Shown in pieces: positions 20,456-35,300 of a DNA stretch of 64,000 nt. The translations under genes were made by a program, and so were the position numbers. Below the pieces are notes generated by a model. The model saw only the letters and a list, made by a program, of their open reading frames with translations. It had not been told where the DNA came from and did no database searches. Positions within the stretch are counted from its first letter, which is position 1; each line of letters opens with the position of its first letter. The stretch is from Tubiluchus corallicola (lineage: Eukaryota > Priapulida > Priapulimorpha > Priapulimorphida > Tubiluchidae): the NCBI GenBank assembly GCA_030141605.1, contig JAQGDQ010000069.1, positions 67,126 to 131,125 on the forward strand. Reading direction: 5' to 3'.

Positions 20456-23400
20456 CTACCGCCTTTGGCTATAAAATAACGAAAATAATACAATACAACC
20501 AGCTATATATGTCCAATTAACTATTGTTTAAACTATATTGTTATTAACTATTGCTGTTATCAAAAAGAGACAAATACAAACCCGCTGCCAAAAATGAGAT
20601 CAGCATCAGGAGCACCTTTGGGATGTTGGTATTTGGTCCTTCGCTCTCTATTTGTGTTCACTGTAGCAGGTCTTTGCAGTGATGCCAGCAATTCTGTCAG
20701 GAAAAACTATGAAAATTAGCAAGTACGTGCTAGTTTTGCCTAACAACTTCAAATGCATGAAGTAGTAAGATCAGACCTAACGTGAATTTATTTCAATTTT
20801 TTGAAAACTTGTTATGAAGAAACATATCTTTTCACATTTTAGTTGATGTTAACAGACTGCAACAATGAAAAAACAAGTAGAGCTTCCACATTCAAGGTTT
20901 GCTTTGCCTCCTAAGTTTGGCTGCTCACTTTTGCTCTACTGACAAAGTTGGAGCAGTAGCTCTCAATGTAACGGCCATAATTGCACGACTGTTCTTGAGA
21001 GGTGACTGACAGTTGGGATACAAAAACATTGTGACATCAATAAAATTTTCCTGCTTTGCAAATGCTTGCTGTCACTGTCATAATTATCTAAAGCAAAAGA
21101 ATCTGCTCATACAAGGAAAGAAACACTGCAGTTAACTGTTGCCAAAAGAATTCAAGTAAATGCACATTAAATTTCATTTATACCATTCCACGGTTAGGGT
21201 ATAAATCTTTGAACCAAAAACAAATCCTTTCTAAAGCCACCTTCAGAAGGTCAGTATTTGCATTTAGTTTGAAATGGCCCCAAGCCCCAAACTCTCTTGT
21301 TTTGTTTCCCATACAAGACAATTTTAACCAAATTTCAAAATTCTTCAGGAAATTCAAATATAATACAATCTTGCTATAAAATGATCATTTTAAAATAATA
21401 ATCTTGCTATAACTGCACTTTGCCAGTAAAAATTCTAAAACAACGTTCAGTGATAACAAATGAACAGGAAAGTTGGATTATCATTTTGTTTTGCCGAATA
21501 AAAGTTTCTGTATTCCAATTATTAATATAGAAGCAATAACTTTATCGAAAACGTCTTGCATTCGTGACAAATTAAGTAGCAAGATCACTAACGAATACAG
21601 AGTGATTAAACAAGCTGTGTCTGTACAGATTTCTGGAAAAAACGAACTGCAAAAAAGTCTAAATTCTTCTTCTGATAAGTTTTCTTTAAATATCAAATCT
21701 GTAGCTACAAAGAAAAACCTATTAAGTATTAGACAAAGAAAAAAGACAAAAAGAATTATTCAGCTAACTAAATGAGGCATCATCTCACTAACCCTGGGCC
21801 TCTTCCTCCTCTTGTCGTTCATAAGTATCAAGTGTTAGCCTCTTCATTTGCTCTTTTTCCTTCATCTCTGCAGTCTCTCGATCTTTCAAGTTTGTCACTA
21901 ATTCGGACGTGACTGGCACTTCTAAATTTTTGAACTAAAAAAGATGAAAACATTCACAGAGGTTCAAATTTTTTTATTTGTTCTCAAAGCAAACTTCCAT
22001 CAGATATCCTGTTGCTTTGAAATTTCAATTTTTCATAACTTTTGCTGGAAATCTTTGTCTAAATGCAGAAGTTCAAATAAGTTGAAATAAGTTATTCAAC
22101 AGCACACCACTTGTAAGCTAAACTAATATGCACTACGAATAGCATAGAGATCTTAGATAATTTCCATGTAACCAAGTCTCAACTTTACACTGATTAGCTA
22201 GCAATTTCACAATAATAATGTTACATTTTACAAATAAATCTAAAAACCTGTCAAAAAAGTGATAATTACCCAATCTGCAACTAAAAAACTCTGTTAAAAA
22301 AACTGAAGCTTTGACGTATTTTCCAAACAATCTGCATGGCTAACTAGTGAATTAAAACAGGCTGTAATGCTACTGTGAGCTGCACAATGAGCCTAATTAA
22401 ATGGCAGCGCATTAATGTGCTATAAAAAAAAACAAATAATTAAGTCGCACATTTTTTAAATAATTCAGTAACAAAGCTGGGTCTCAAATTTGATAAATTC
22501 CAGTCATAAATAATAATTTAGTTTTAGAAGTAACTATTTTGTAAGATACCAAACCCATAGACCACTTTTAAAACATACAAGAATGTCAAGACCTAAAGAT
22601 AAACCACATGCAGCCTTTACCTGGGGCTTATTACCCTTCTTTGTCATGAGTATAAAACTGACAGTTGACTTTCCTTCTTCTTCATCTTCTTCTTTACTTG
22701 CATCCAGCTCGTACACATTAACCTTGTTCAGCTTGTGCTGAGCCTTGATGTGCATCGGCACGGCAATGTCAATCTGGGGAACCTTCAACGACTCTTGATT
22801 TCTTTGCTAAGTAAAAGACATCATTCTTAAGGAGTTTTAAAAGATTTAATCTGTATCATGTGACTTATAGTGGATTAAAACAAAATTACTGTTTCACAGA
22901 CAAAAACTTAAAGCAATAAAGTATGTGACAAAATACTGAACTTTTGGCAAGATTAATTCTTAATGACAAGAATAGCGGCAATGAATGAAAAAATCTCACA
23001 ATTAAAAAATAATGAAAAGAAGCAAATAGCCTTACATTTCAAACTACCACTATAGTTCCTTTTCAGGTAAACAAAAAAAACAACAAAAAAGAAAAAATAA
23101 CGACGAATTATTTGAATAGCTGAATTAATTTTTTGGGAGTTTTCAGTTTATATTATTAACAGCTACAAAGGATTTCACACTGAAAAGGACACAAGTGCAT
23201 AGAAAAACGCAGCAATACAGCAGAGAAAAACACAAGGTTGAAACAAAGAAATATAAAATCACTAGCCATAGTAACAGAATGACTTATGCCTTTTCTTTCT
23301 TTTTCATCGTTTTTTTAATTGGGGATTTTTTATTCGTTCACCGCACTTACGACTTTAAATTTACAGCAACGCAACTGAGAAAATTTTTCTTTTGCAAAAC

Positions 23401-26306
23401 AGCTTGAAAACAGATTTTACTGGAATACTTAAAAAATTACATTTTGCAATGCAGTACTGTGTGCCTGGTATGTATGTGCTAAAAATAACAAAATCTAAAA
23501 AATGTCGAGTTTGAAAAAGTTGAGTGACACATACTAGTATTTCTTTTTTTGTACAGTCTGGCACTCTGCAGGCTAGGATCCAATGATAAGGCTGCTTCCT
23601 TAAGATGGTTGTGGCAGGACTAGAATCTATGCAGTTATGCAGCTTGTCTAACATTTAAATGCGTCCTGGAGTTGAGCAGGTAGTTTTCGACTTACGACCA
23701 CATTATATTCTAGCAGATTGGTCGTAAGATGTAATTAAAGTGCTGCATCCCTACATACAAGACGTTGTGCTATGGATGTGCGCTAATATGGCGGCGCCTA
23801 CGATGAATTTATGAAAACAAATAGCAATTTAAAATTAATTTGTTTAAAAAAATAAAAGGCAATATGAGTTATAATTGGACTTGTATAACTAATTAATTAT
23901 TCCGGTTGGTTGCAAAGTCAAGCTGTCGTAAGTCGATGACTACCTGCGTAATTTTATACGGTTTTGCCATACTTGACCAATCTCACGCCATCTTGTGTCC
24001 ACGACTTTTCTGGTGTCCAATCCAAGTGTTATAAACTTTAAACAGGGTACAAACATATTTAAAGTTGTATAACAACCACAAAATCATCAACTTTACCTGT
24101 ATATTTTCTACAATCACTTTGTCAAATTCTGTCATGAAATCTTCATCCTCCACGCACTCGATTCGCTTTGGTCCACCTGACAGGACGAGTACATTATCAT
24201 CTTCTTCCTCCTCACCTAGAGAGTCGAGAACATCCTCACTGTCACCCACGCCCTCATCTTGCACCTGAAAAAACGTAGTAAATGAGAAACAAATCATATT
24301 ACAAAAAAAATCAATAAAGTGAGAAAACCGATGTTAAATTTTTTATTTTGAAAAATGAGATCAGCAGAATACACAGACATTATTTATTAATAACAACAGA
24401 ACTAAGTTAGTAACCAACTAAAAATGAACAAGGCAATTTAGACAATTTGCAGTTGTGAGTAACAAACTACACCTGAAGTCAATTTTATACGATAATCGAC
24501 CACAATTAAAATACGTGCTTAAGTATCAGCTTAAAAACATGGTAACTTATTAAGAAGTTAGTTCAATGTGTTTTGCAGACTCTATCAATGAACCAAACTG
24601 CACAAATTAGACCATTTTAAATGCTTTAACATGTCTCAAGTAAATGCTAATTTAACAAAATAATTACTATCATTCAGAGTTTTCCACCAGCAAGGAAAAC
24701 CCGAATTTGATTATACAAATTACATGCATATAGCTTCAAATAAGATGAGTAAGTATTTGTCTACATGCTTGCATAATTAAACAATTCTAATTTAATAATA
24801 TTTTCTATTTCTTGCTAATGTCATAATTATATCTTGGTATAAACAACGTCAACAGTTTTCAGAAACTTTTCATCAAATTACTGCACCATTTTCGCAAAAA
24901 ACGAACGCGTTGAACGTGCATAAACATACCTCAGTAGGTTGACTTTGACTCTCGCTTCTGGTTCTATCTCCTGTTCGGTCCTCTCTGTCATCAGTGTCAC
25001 TCTCTTCCTCTCCTTCCTCACTGTACGGCACTTGAGACAGTTCCTCTGCTGACTCTTCAACTATTCAATACAGAAGAAAAAACCCAATAATTTGAAAAAA
25101 AGATGAACGCTAGTTACAAAACATGCTTCCAAAATTTTACTTATAAAGTGATAGATCGTAAATGACCTTTCTGCTACGCATGTCTGTCTTATAAAAAACC
25201 TAACTAAAAAGTAACACAGTTTTCTAATGTGAAAAATAAATTTTAAACATTTTTACAATGCCACTTTTCTAAGTAATAAGGAATTTAGTATAAATTGCTT
25301 ATGTAAGACATTGCTTTTAAGCACTGACTGCTTCTTTGCAGCATTTCTATCAACATCTGGCTGTTGTTGTTTACGTGGTCTACAGTCAAATTCATCTATT
25401 AAATAGCTCATATATTAAAAGTGAAGACATATCATTCAGCATATGACTAAAACACTCGCACTGGTTCAGTGACTCATCTCAAAGAGTTACTCTTAATATT
25501 GAGTTAGGTTCCAATCTTGCCACAAATGTCAATATTAAACAAATCCTGTCGTGAAATGTTTGGCTTGCAGCGTGCTGAAGAGTACATAAAATTATCTATA
25601 TAATTGATTAAAACAGGGGTGTGCAAATTGCGGCCCGCGGGCCATTTGCGGCCCGCCGAGAGAATTTGTGCGGCCCGTGAAGAGATTTGTCAACCTAGTG
25701 AACGTGCGGCTCGGGGGATTAATTGAGTGTATCCAGCTGAAGCCTGTGCCACGATCCCAAAGATAGTGCGGGTAGTTTTTTCTACTAGATCGGATGCCAT
25801 TAACCCTTACAAGACGGTTATAGCTTAATGTCACTGTACTACACAGACTGTGTGATACACATTACTAATATGCATTGTAATGAAATTACCACTATCTGTC
25901 CTGAAAGTAGAAATATATGGTTTGTAATATAAATTTTAATAACTTCTAAAATAGTTTCTTGAGTGTAGTAGTAATGATGTACGCAGGTCGGATGCAAAAA
26001 ATCGTTATTAGGCCCTACTGTACTTGGCTCCTCGATCAAACTGCCTGTGGCCCGCAGGAATTGCAGGAAAGTTTAATGTGGCTAGTCAGATAATTTGCAC
26101 ACCCCTGGGTTAAAATTATCTTTAAAGCTCTTCTTCCTGCTAATGTGCAGAAAAATGGCAGCCTAAATTGACTGTAAACCAATAACAGTTATTATATACC
26201 TGTTGATTCATCAACCTCCTGTATGGCATCAAGACCCTCCTCCCGGGGTAAAGGTTGAAATATCAGCTCTTGCTTTTCGGGTGGTAAGGTTGCCTTTAAC
26301 TTTATC
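20456..26306 (-). CDS. UPF2: UPF2 exons 23-29: acidic linker, UPF1-binding region, C-terminus
   Basis: Exons: 26200-26306, 24930-25060, 24097-24264, 22621-22806, 21793-21934, 20582-20693, 20456-20468. The first two encode an acidic tail to MIF4G-3 (EEGEEESDTDDRED). CVEDEDFMTEFDKVIVENIQ and then VPQIDIAVPMHIKAQ form the bipartite helix/strand segment that in human UPF2 grips the UPF1 CH domain. FILMTKKGNKPQ and LTLDTYERQEEEEAQ follow. The last exon is 13 bases, read as C-CAA-AGG-CGG-TAG, giving GQRR and stop where human ends GGRRR. That tiny exon relies on a GTTTGT donor and a TTTTATAG acceptor and is supported mainly by phase and family ending. Confidence 0.9.
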
Positions 26307-29300
26307 CTAAACACAAGAATGCATTATACGACTCTACAGTCTATCATGCCACAGAATGATCATTTAAGAAAACATGAAGCAGAGTGGAAAATGGGCGTTT
26401 TCATACATTTCAGTGAGACAAGTATCCTTTGTCTATGTTTATATATATATATATTTCTCGGTTTTGGTAATGTACAACAATTTATACATGTACCACTTAT
26501 CAGTATTTGATTACTAAAAATTAACATAGTAATTCAACACGAAAACTTGTGTTATCAGCACAATACAATAATTCATCCAGTAAGGATGGAATCACAAAAC
26601 CAGAGAAAGAAACATCTTTAACTGTAACAAAGTTAGCATTTTTAACTGGTTATTAATAATCAGAATAAGTCATTTGCAAAACAACTGCACTTGAACATCA
26701 ATTAGTACTGCCACCTAGTGACAATAAAAGATTAAATCACTTACCATACAGCTTTGTCATTTCTTATCAATAATTATACTTAGCTACCCACCTGTACTCA
26801 GTCTCCAACTCTTCAACTGCTTTCAAGGCTTCCTCGTATGTGTCTACAAGTTTAAACTGCGGACGGAGGGCCTCTATGCACTCCGTTAACATATATTTGA
26901 CATCCATCGGCCATGGGAATTCGGGCTTCCACACAGGATGACATTTTTTGAACAAGATGTATTTCTGAAATGGAGAAAGTGAACAAAAAAGAATAGAATG
27001 AATCACCATTAATAAAACCATCACCATCTAAATATTAGTGATGTAGATCAACTAGGTTGTCTCACAGATATTGCTCACACTTATTGGGCTTGTTCATGGA
27101 TAAGCAATGACTTAGAATTAACTAGGCTGACAACTTAACATTAGGCATTGACTGATACTATGTAGCACAGGTTGAGTTAGTACTAAACAGAATCAGCCTC
27201 CAAATATACTCAAAACATTTAATGTACAATCATTTACAGCACATCTTGCATTAGAAACGAAATGGATGGAAGCGAATTATTAAAAAATATTAAGATATAA
27301 TATTAAAAAATATATATTAAAAAATATTAAGATATAACATTAAAAAATATTATTAATTATATAAAAAATATTTATCGTACAAACACAATGGTAGAAATCG
27401 TGATTCTTGTCATGTCTGAAGCAGTGTAATATTAACATAGTGAATACTGTTATCACATAATTATTTTTTGCTAGTTAAGGCACAGCACATTTCTAATGCA
27501 CTACAAGAACTTTAAAATGGTGCAGGTTTGCTATTATGAGTGACAGAGTTATAAAGTTAAAAATGACAGAACAGATAAACCTACAAAAAACATGATCTTT
27601 AAAATCATCATTTTTATCTTGCCACTGCACTAGACTAAACACAATTTCCTTACAGGATAATGCTACAAAGTATTTGCAGCCTTACATTACATTACATGAA
27701 TAAAATGACAGCATCAAAAATAACAACATTTGGTTACTAGGACATTTAACTACATTGAAACAGTAAATTCATCTGGAATTTCTGGTTACATCGTGAAAAT
27801 GAAACTTATACCAAAACGACGTAAGTTTCAGTGAAAAGAAATTACTGAATTGGCCGTGAATTTGTGTCAAAGTAACAGTATCGGTCATCCAAACAGTAAG
27901 CAAAAAGTCAAAAAATTTCTAAATTATGCAAGCATTATGGTAGGCAGTTGTACAAACAAGAAAGCCTGGAAAATAAACAGCCCAAAAAAATCTACTTTAT
28001 CAACAGGAAAGGTGCATTTTGCAAACATGATTAAAGGTCTACCTCTCATGTGAACACGATTTCGCAAATCACGACAGCAGCAAACTCGCCAAGGTAGAAT
28101 TTAACACACAATCTCTGAAGTGAAATTGCCAGACCACTGCGCCACATTCAGAAGCCAGGTGCATTTATACAATTGAATTAAAAAATGCAGTTACAGTAAT
28201 TACCTGAAAGTAGACTAGGAAGCAGTCCAGCTTTTTCTTGCTTGACCCTCGGTTAAAGTATTGACCGCATGTGTCCAGTAGTGTGCAGATGAGACGAATA
28301 CGAAATAAATGTTCCGGCGGATCCAGATCAGATGCCACTTCATCTAAAAATTTACAAACAGAAGATTTACATAACACATTGAGTTTGTAACTATTGTTAG
28401 TTCTAAATTAGTAATAATTTACGACTGATATTTGAAGCTGGTCAGTGGGAATTAAGATTTCAAATATTGCAAGAGTATTCATTTTTCACAAAGAACATAA
28501 TTTAAAAATTTTGCACAGTTTGCTACTTGAAATCAGGCATCTATAATTTTTTCCAACATTTTTGCATCACATTAAATCTTTTTTCTCTAATAGATTTTAG
28601 TTAAACAGAATTGCTTCAAATATGGAAGTCTTTAAACACGGAAGCATAAGATATTTTTCTAATTAAGGACAAGTGCAACAAGATTATCACATATCAAAGA
28701 TTTTACTTCACAACATAGTTGTAATTATATTATAGAAACCCGAATACGTAGGAGTGAGATCTGAAAGCAACAACTACATACATATTACTTATACATAAGC
28801 AAAACAAACCAAAGTACATCGAAGTGAAATCTGAAGGCGAGAACTAGGTATGTAATACATATAGTTTTTTTTATCTAGAATTTTTGCCAGAATTTTGACT
28901 TAACTCAGGGATGATTTTCAAAAGGGAAATGCAAAGGGCTCTAACTGGTACACACAGAACAATTTATAGATATCAAAGCTTTGTAGATAAAACAAATATA
29001 GATTGTGTTAAGCGGCTACCAAGTTGCCCACTTTTTTACAAATTTATCATTAACTATCATGTGAACATTAACTATCATAGCTCCAAAATATCTTAAAGGA
29101 AAGAATGTGTTCTTTAGCATGTTGGGTTTATATTACTGCTATCATGCAAACTTAGAAAAATATAGCAAAAAAAAATTTGCAAAAACTGTGTATAAAGCAT
29201 AAAGTTAATTTATATTCTGTAACAAAATTTTCAGGTGTGCAGTGGTAGCTGCTATTCACTTGAAAATAATGAAGAGACTGGTGGATTTCATGACTTTTCA

Positions 29301-32300
29301 AAAGCGATTGCTGTCTAAACTAATTCAAACTTCTGCAACTTACCTAATGTTCATGCAAAAATATCATAAAATTAGTTATTTAATTTTCTTGTAAAAACAT
29401 ACTTTTGGCAGAAATTGACAGTGTGTTGCTTTTCTTCAGTTGATGAATGGCATCATTAGTCGAAAAATGAACATTCAAAATGGTACCGGCCAAAGATAAA
29501 ATGATCGCAACTATAAAGTGACATTACTGAGTACACGAGATGCTTATTGCAGTTTTATTATTAAATACTTTTAATATTTTTCGCAAACAGTGAACTAAGC
29601 CTTACTTGACGGAATGCTTGTTTTTCCTTTAAAAATGCAAAATGACAGAAATGGTACTTACAATTGTAAACGACACCAAAAGTGACAAAAGAGTAGAGAG
29701 TCTTGAAAATCACACTGCTCTCCAGCATGCGATAGTTATACAACTCTCCAAGAAATTTGACAGCAGTAACCCTCCTCTGATTGTACCTAGGATGGTTTAC
29801 CTCCATTCCCAGCCGAATATCCTCCAGGATAGCGTCAACTACCTGCGGACCCACATGCTCCTGGAAAAAGAATTAGTAAGGTTACTAAGTTCACACTAAG
29901 TGAAATAAAAAAGTACCACTAAATATTCATTTTCAATTAAAATCACTAACAAAACACAAAACACTATTTTATACAACACTAAAAATGCAAAAGTATCAAA
30001 AGTTATTAAATGCCTACATAGGCAGTGCAACTCCCTGTAAGCCTTGAATTAGCTTTCAACATTAAGCTTACTTAATATACATTGCTGTGGCAATACTGGT
30101 ATCTTTCTCATTATTACGAATAAATTGGGAGGGTATTTTGACATATGATCGGATCATATCGGATCGCATACATCCTTTCTCAATAAAAAAATTAGGTACA
30201 GCTGCTAGGGTAGTATGTTAGATGTTTTGCAAACAATCAGGTATTTTTTAACTGACAAAACTCATTGCTTAACTTCGGTCCCTAAGTGCCACTTGATCAC
30301 TGGCAAAAAAGTCTTTTGGAAGAAACTAAATATTATTTTACGAAAAGCTGTGTCTCTAATCATGTCTAGAAATTTGAAAAACCTTATTTGTAAAAACTAA
30401 TAGAAATCTGTATCTTATTAATTATTATAACCATTATTTGCTTTTGTTTAACTATATTATTTACCTGGTATGCTACTAATCCAGCCAGTACATTAGCTAC
30501 ACAGTGTATATTATTGTACTTCACATTCCATATAGAAGCCAAACATTTAATAATGTAAGATGCGATTAAATTATCATCCCAATTGAGCTTTCTCAGCTGT
30601 CTCAGTATCTAGAAAAAAACATAATTTTATGCTTGTCTATACTTTTCAAAATTTCATACAGGTGTAACTTAATGGAAACCACTAGGTGTTCTGAATGAGC
30701 ATGCAACATTCGTAAGAAAATAACTGTTGCCAACATAAAAAAAACAGATAGGAAAACAATGCAAAATGTTATCATAGAAGAACAGTTTGATAGCGATGTT
30801 GTTTGCAGTGAAATAAATTTCTAGTATTCTTAGTAGCTAATACTGATTTTTTTAGCAATACATTTATATATATATCAATATTATATATAACTGGTATGTA
30901 TGTATATATATATAAATACATACCCCTTATATATAACATTGATCAATTAATGTCGTGAAAAAACCCAAACGGCCACAAAAACAAACTTAATGATTACAAA
31001 AAAACATCATTTTTGCTAATTCCACTGTTTATCACTCGAAGTAGCTTTAAAAGTCATCACCTTCTCTGTATTACTCTTAGAAAGTTCATTGTATATCAAT
31101 TTTCGTATGTACTGATGCATTGGGGGCCGAACTTTCTCCTGTTTTTTCTCTACTGTTGGTGGATTACAGTAGTAGAAAGCATTCTCCACCATTGTAGACT
31201 GGCGACTGTCCAAATGCTGCACAGTTTTCTTGCGAATCATTTGCTCCTGTAATAAAAATGGCATTAGCAGTCTATAAATAATGTAAACAACAGAATTGTG
31301 TAGATGAAGGCGAATTTGTTTTTCGATCCATTTAAAGTTTACAAATCTATAAAAAACTGAAATTTGCAATTTTAGATGTTACCATTAGCAGAAATGGTGC
31401 TGACAAGTGGCGTGGCAGTTCTTAGTGAATAAAGATAGAGTTCTTTGATTAGGAATCTATCTAATGCCAATAACAAGTGCAATGGGCATTTGAGTACGGT
31501 AACAATGATGATGATTATTACAAATATGTCTTAAATAATTATGTGGCAAAAATTAATGCATACACAAGAATTTATGAGTTTTCATCGAAGTAATTTTATT
31601 AAAAATGTTTTAGTGACGACATATATACACGAAATTAAAATTAATAAAAGCTGAAATTTTGAAAGTGGTTAACAGCAAGTAATTTTATTGTTGTGTTTAA
31701 AGATAGAACAAATCTGACATGTTTGAAATTTGCATAAAAAAAACAAAGAAGTAGATATTCATACTTTTAGTGCAAAGGAAACTGAAAATAAAATACAATT
31801 TTAAAAAGCAAAAAATAAGTTTAACTTTGTATCAAAGGTTTTCAAGAAAGCAATTTGATTTTTCTTACCAGATAAATTTTAGTTCGATGGTGTGAGTCAG
31901 GTGATCTGAACAGAAAACGGCCACAAGACTCAAGTAAGTTACAAGCCATGTCAATGTTGTGATGTGAAAAGTCAAAAAGTAGAAGCTGAAATTTAATATC
32001 AAAAAGTAGAAGCTGAAATTTATAAATAACCTATTAGTGAAAACAACTTACAGAGGCTCTACCCTAGTAAACTTACTGTACATTTGACATTGGAACAGAT
32101 TACAAAAGTCTTGTTCTCTAGGCAAAGAAATAATCCAAGAAAATAATTACTAATTCACACTCACACATGCAAACACATTTCAAAGTTTTTAAAGCCAGTA
32201 ACTCACCACCTGTTCACCTTATCAGAGACAGGTAGATTTATTAGTGTATGAAAATGAGTCAGCAATCAGCACATTACATCTAACCTTGCTAAAAGCCAAA

Positions 32301-35300
32301 CAACCAGAAAACTTCAACAGAAAAAATGTAAAGAAATTCACTCCAGACATGTTATTATCCTCTCACGTTTCTTCTGGACCTTTTCTTACTAAAGATCTTA
32401 ACTTATTAAGTTAAGTTTTCCTTTTTTTAATAAAACATAAAATTTAAAAACATTCAGACTGGATAAAATATACTTTCAACAAACACATTCATTCAATGAT
32501 AATATTGCCACTCATTAAGTTAAACATGTTCAAAACGGGTTTCCTAAAATCACACATTTGCGACTTACTTCCATAAGGATCAAAAGCTTGTACTACTAAA
32601 TTACCAGTAATATAACAAGCCTGTTTATACAGATTTGTCCTATATACCTAAGATATCAAAATATCCATGAACTGGCAAGAAATGTAATAGATTTTACCTG
32701 ACTCATTTATCAGGTAAATGACCTGATTCACCCAAATCACATAACTGCAATTCACACCAAGATGATAAGAATATCAAACATTTGCAATTCTCATGTTGAA
32801 AAAGTATGTCTAAGTTTACCACTACTGTTTTCGGGTGTTTTTACATGGAAATTTTTCTTGTTCTTGCCTCATAATTCATTCTTAAAAAATTACTAAACAA
32901 ATCTAATACACTTAAACCTGAATAAAAAATGTAATTTATAAACGTAACATAAACAATACCTTTAGACAGTAAAGGGTTTCAGCTTTGGGATAAATCCTGA
33001 ACTTTGTCAGCTCACCGATGAAGCGCACAACCTTCACTTTTCCTTCAATCTTCATTTGATCTTTTTTCCGAACCTAGCAATGCACAAACGTAAGTTAAGA
33101 AAAGCCGGTTATAAAAAACACAAATATGAATTAACAACAATTCAGGAGCTGCAGATGTGTTATAACCATCTGTAAATAAACATGAATTAGTCCATGAAAG
33201 AGTTTTCTAACTTAAGATACATGGATGAATGTGAAACTACCTGAAATTTGAAGTCAACTTTTAGCATATGTCCCAGCTCCTCGGCTAAATCAGGCAAGCA
33301 AGGGTTTAGTGCTGCCACCAAACGAGCATAAAACGGCAGCAAATCCAACCTACACAAATAAACAGATGTATTATATGCAATATGATATTCGAAAAAAATT
33401 GGTCTGCTACATTTATATTAGGCCTTGGTAAAAAATCTTACATTCAAATGTTGCAATCCTTAAACATTAACATAGAAAGTTTGTAAAAAATTTGTAATGC
33501 ATTTTTTAAACAGTTAATCAAAACAAAAACAACTGAGTGCAAGAAAGTTAAGCTACCTGGATCTCGGTACGAGGAAAAGTGCACGGGCAAGCTTTCTCCG
33601 ATTCACTTTAGTGTTCAAGTTCATACAGAACTCCAGGGCTGCCTTGTCTATAAGATCCCTAAAAACAGAAAGTATAAAATTATTATGCTAAAAGCTACGT
33701 CATGTGTAAATTCTAAAGTAGAAAAATGAACATATGCTCTAGTGACACGACTAATTAAAAAATGGTTAGATTTTGAATAATATAATCTGTTTACCAAACC
33801 AGTAACTACCAAGGTTCTAATCCAAATGCCAAAATAAAATTTTCATAAATCCCATTTTAGCAAATAACTGCTTTTACAAAAACATGATTTAACTTTGAAA
33901 TTTTAATTCCATAAATGACAGAAGTTTATTTGTAAGCTGACAAAACAACTCCATGCCTCACTATCTTTCTTTGAGCCAGAAAAGATATTCGATATGATTT
34001 TTTTAATATTTGAACCCGAAAAAGATATTTGAATTGTATTTGTTTATGATTTTTCTAATACAACAGAGCACAAAATGCCAGGATTAGAATTCTTGTTTCT
34101 AGTAGAAGTTTGGTTGCCACATTGGCCGTCATGGTTTCCACGAACACGATTAAGTTTACATGACTATTGTACCGCCAGACTTATTTGAAAAACTGTTTAC
34201 ATAGTTCCAAGCAAATAATAATTTTCATACTTATTTCCGTGTGCTCAGCTTACACTACTGTAAGTCTACAAATACAAAATTTACCAAAAGAAAAAGAACT
34301 GACTGTTTCTGCAATGACTAACCTATTAACACAGTTTGGTAAATTATTGAGAAAATCCTCCATCATGTGTTTCATGGTTAGATTCACATTTTCCCCTTCC
34401 TCTTCTGGTTCATCGGAAAAGGACACCGGCTCCTCAATCTCCTCCTCTTCCATTTTCCCTTCTTCATTTCTTGCCTCCTCAATTTCTAAATTAGCCATTT
34501 CTGAAAAATGCAGCAAAAACATGTTGCATGAAACCACTGATAAACCAGACAGCAATTATTCAATTAAACTTCTGGTTGCCGAAACAACCAATGGCATAGC
34601 TTATGTAAGTGTCACCCGGTGCAGAGACTAACAGTGCCACCTGGTACAGAGACTATCAGTGCCACCTGGTACAGAGACTATCAATGTCAACCCCCTGGCA
34701 TCCAGCTAGAGGGTCTGAAGGTCTGGCAGTGTCCTGCCCACAAAAACATTTTTCTGCATTTTAACCCATTTTTGAGACCTCTGCAGCATGCATGAAGAGC
34801 AGAGTTCACACGTGAATTTAAATGTAATTGCTAAAAAATTTGAACAAAAATGAAATCCAAACTTGGAAAAAGTGAAAGAGGCTAGAAATAGTTTTATAGT
34901 TTGCTTAAATAAGGCACAGAAATAAAGTCAGCCAAAGTTGGAGAAAATAATTAATGACAAAAGCAGAAAATCAATTACGATTATTACCTTCCTCTAATAA
35001 AGCTTCATCGCTAACCTCTACAGCATTAGCATCTAGAGTACTATCACTGCCAGCAGAAGTGTTTTGTTGAGCTTTCTCACTACTAGCACTGTCCTTGAAC
35101 AGGATAGCTGGAACAAGAGCCTTCAGATCAGGAATGTTTTCATAGAACGAGCGAGTATCATCGTCTTCCCATAATGCTGTGTCACCTTCGTACTGACACT
35201 AGAAAAACCAACACATAAACTGTGTGCTATATAGTATTGCTAACAATACTGTTTATTAATTAGCTAAGACAGTAATGTAAGAATATTTGTTAATACAGTA

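Noticed and set aside
21473-21775. 100-codon plus-strand Lys/Ser-rich frame
   Set aside because: Lies in a UPF2 intron, AT-driven composition, no family match.
34167-34631. 154-codon plus-strand frame
   Set aside because: Antisense shadow of UPF2 exon 13 and the 25-bp minisatellite.
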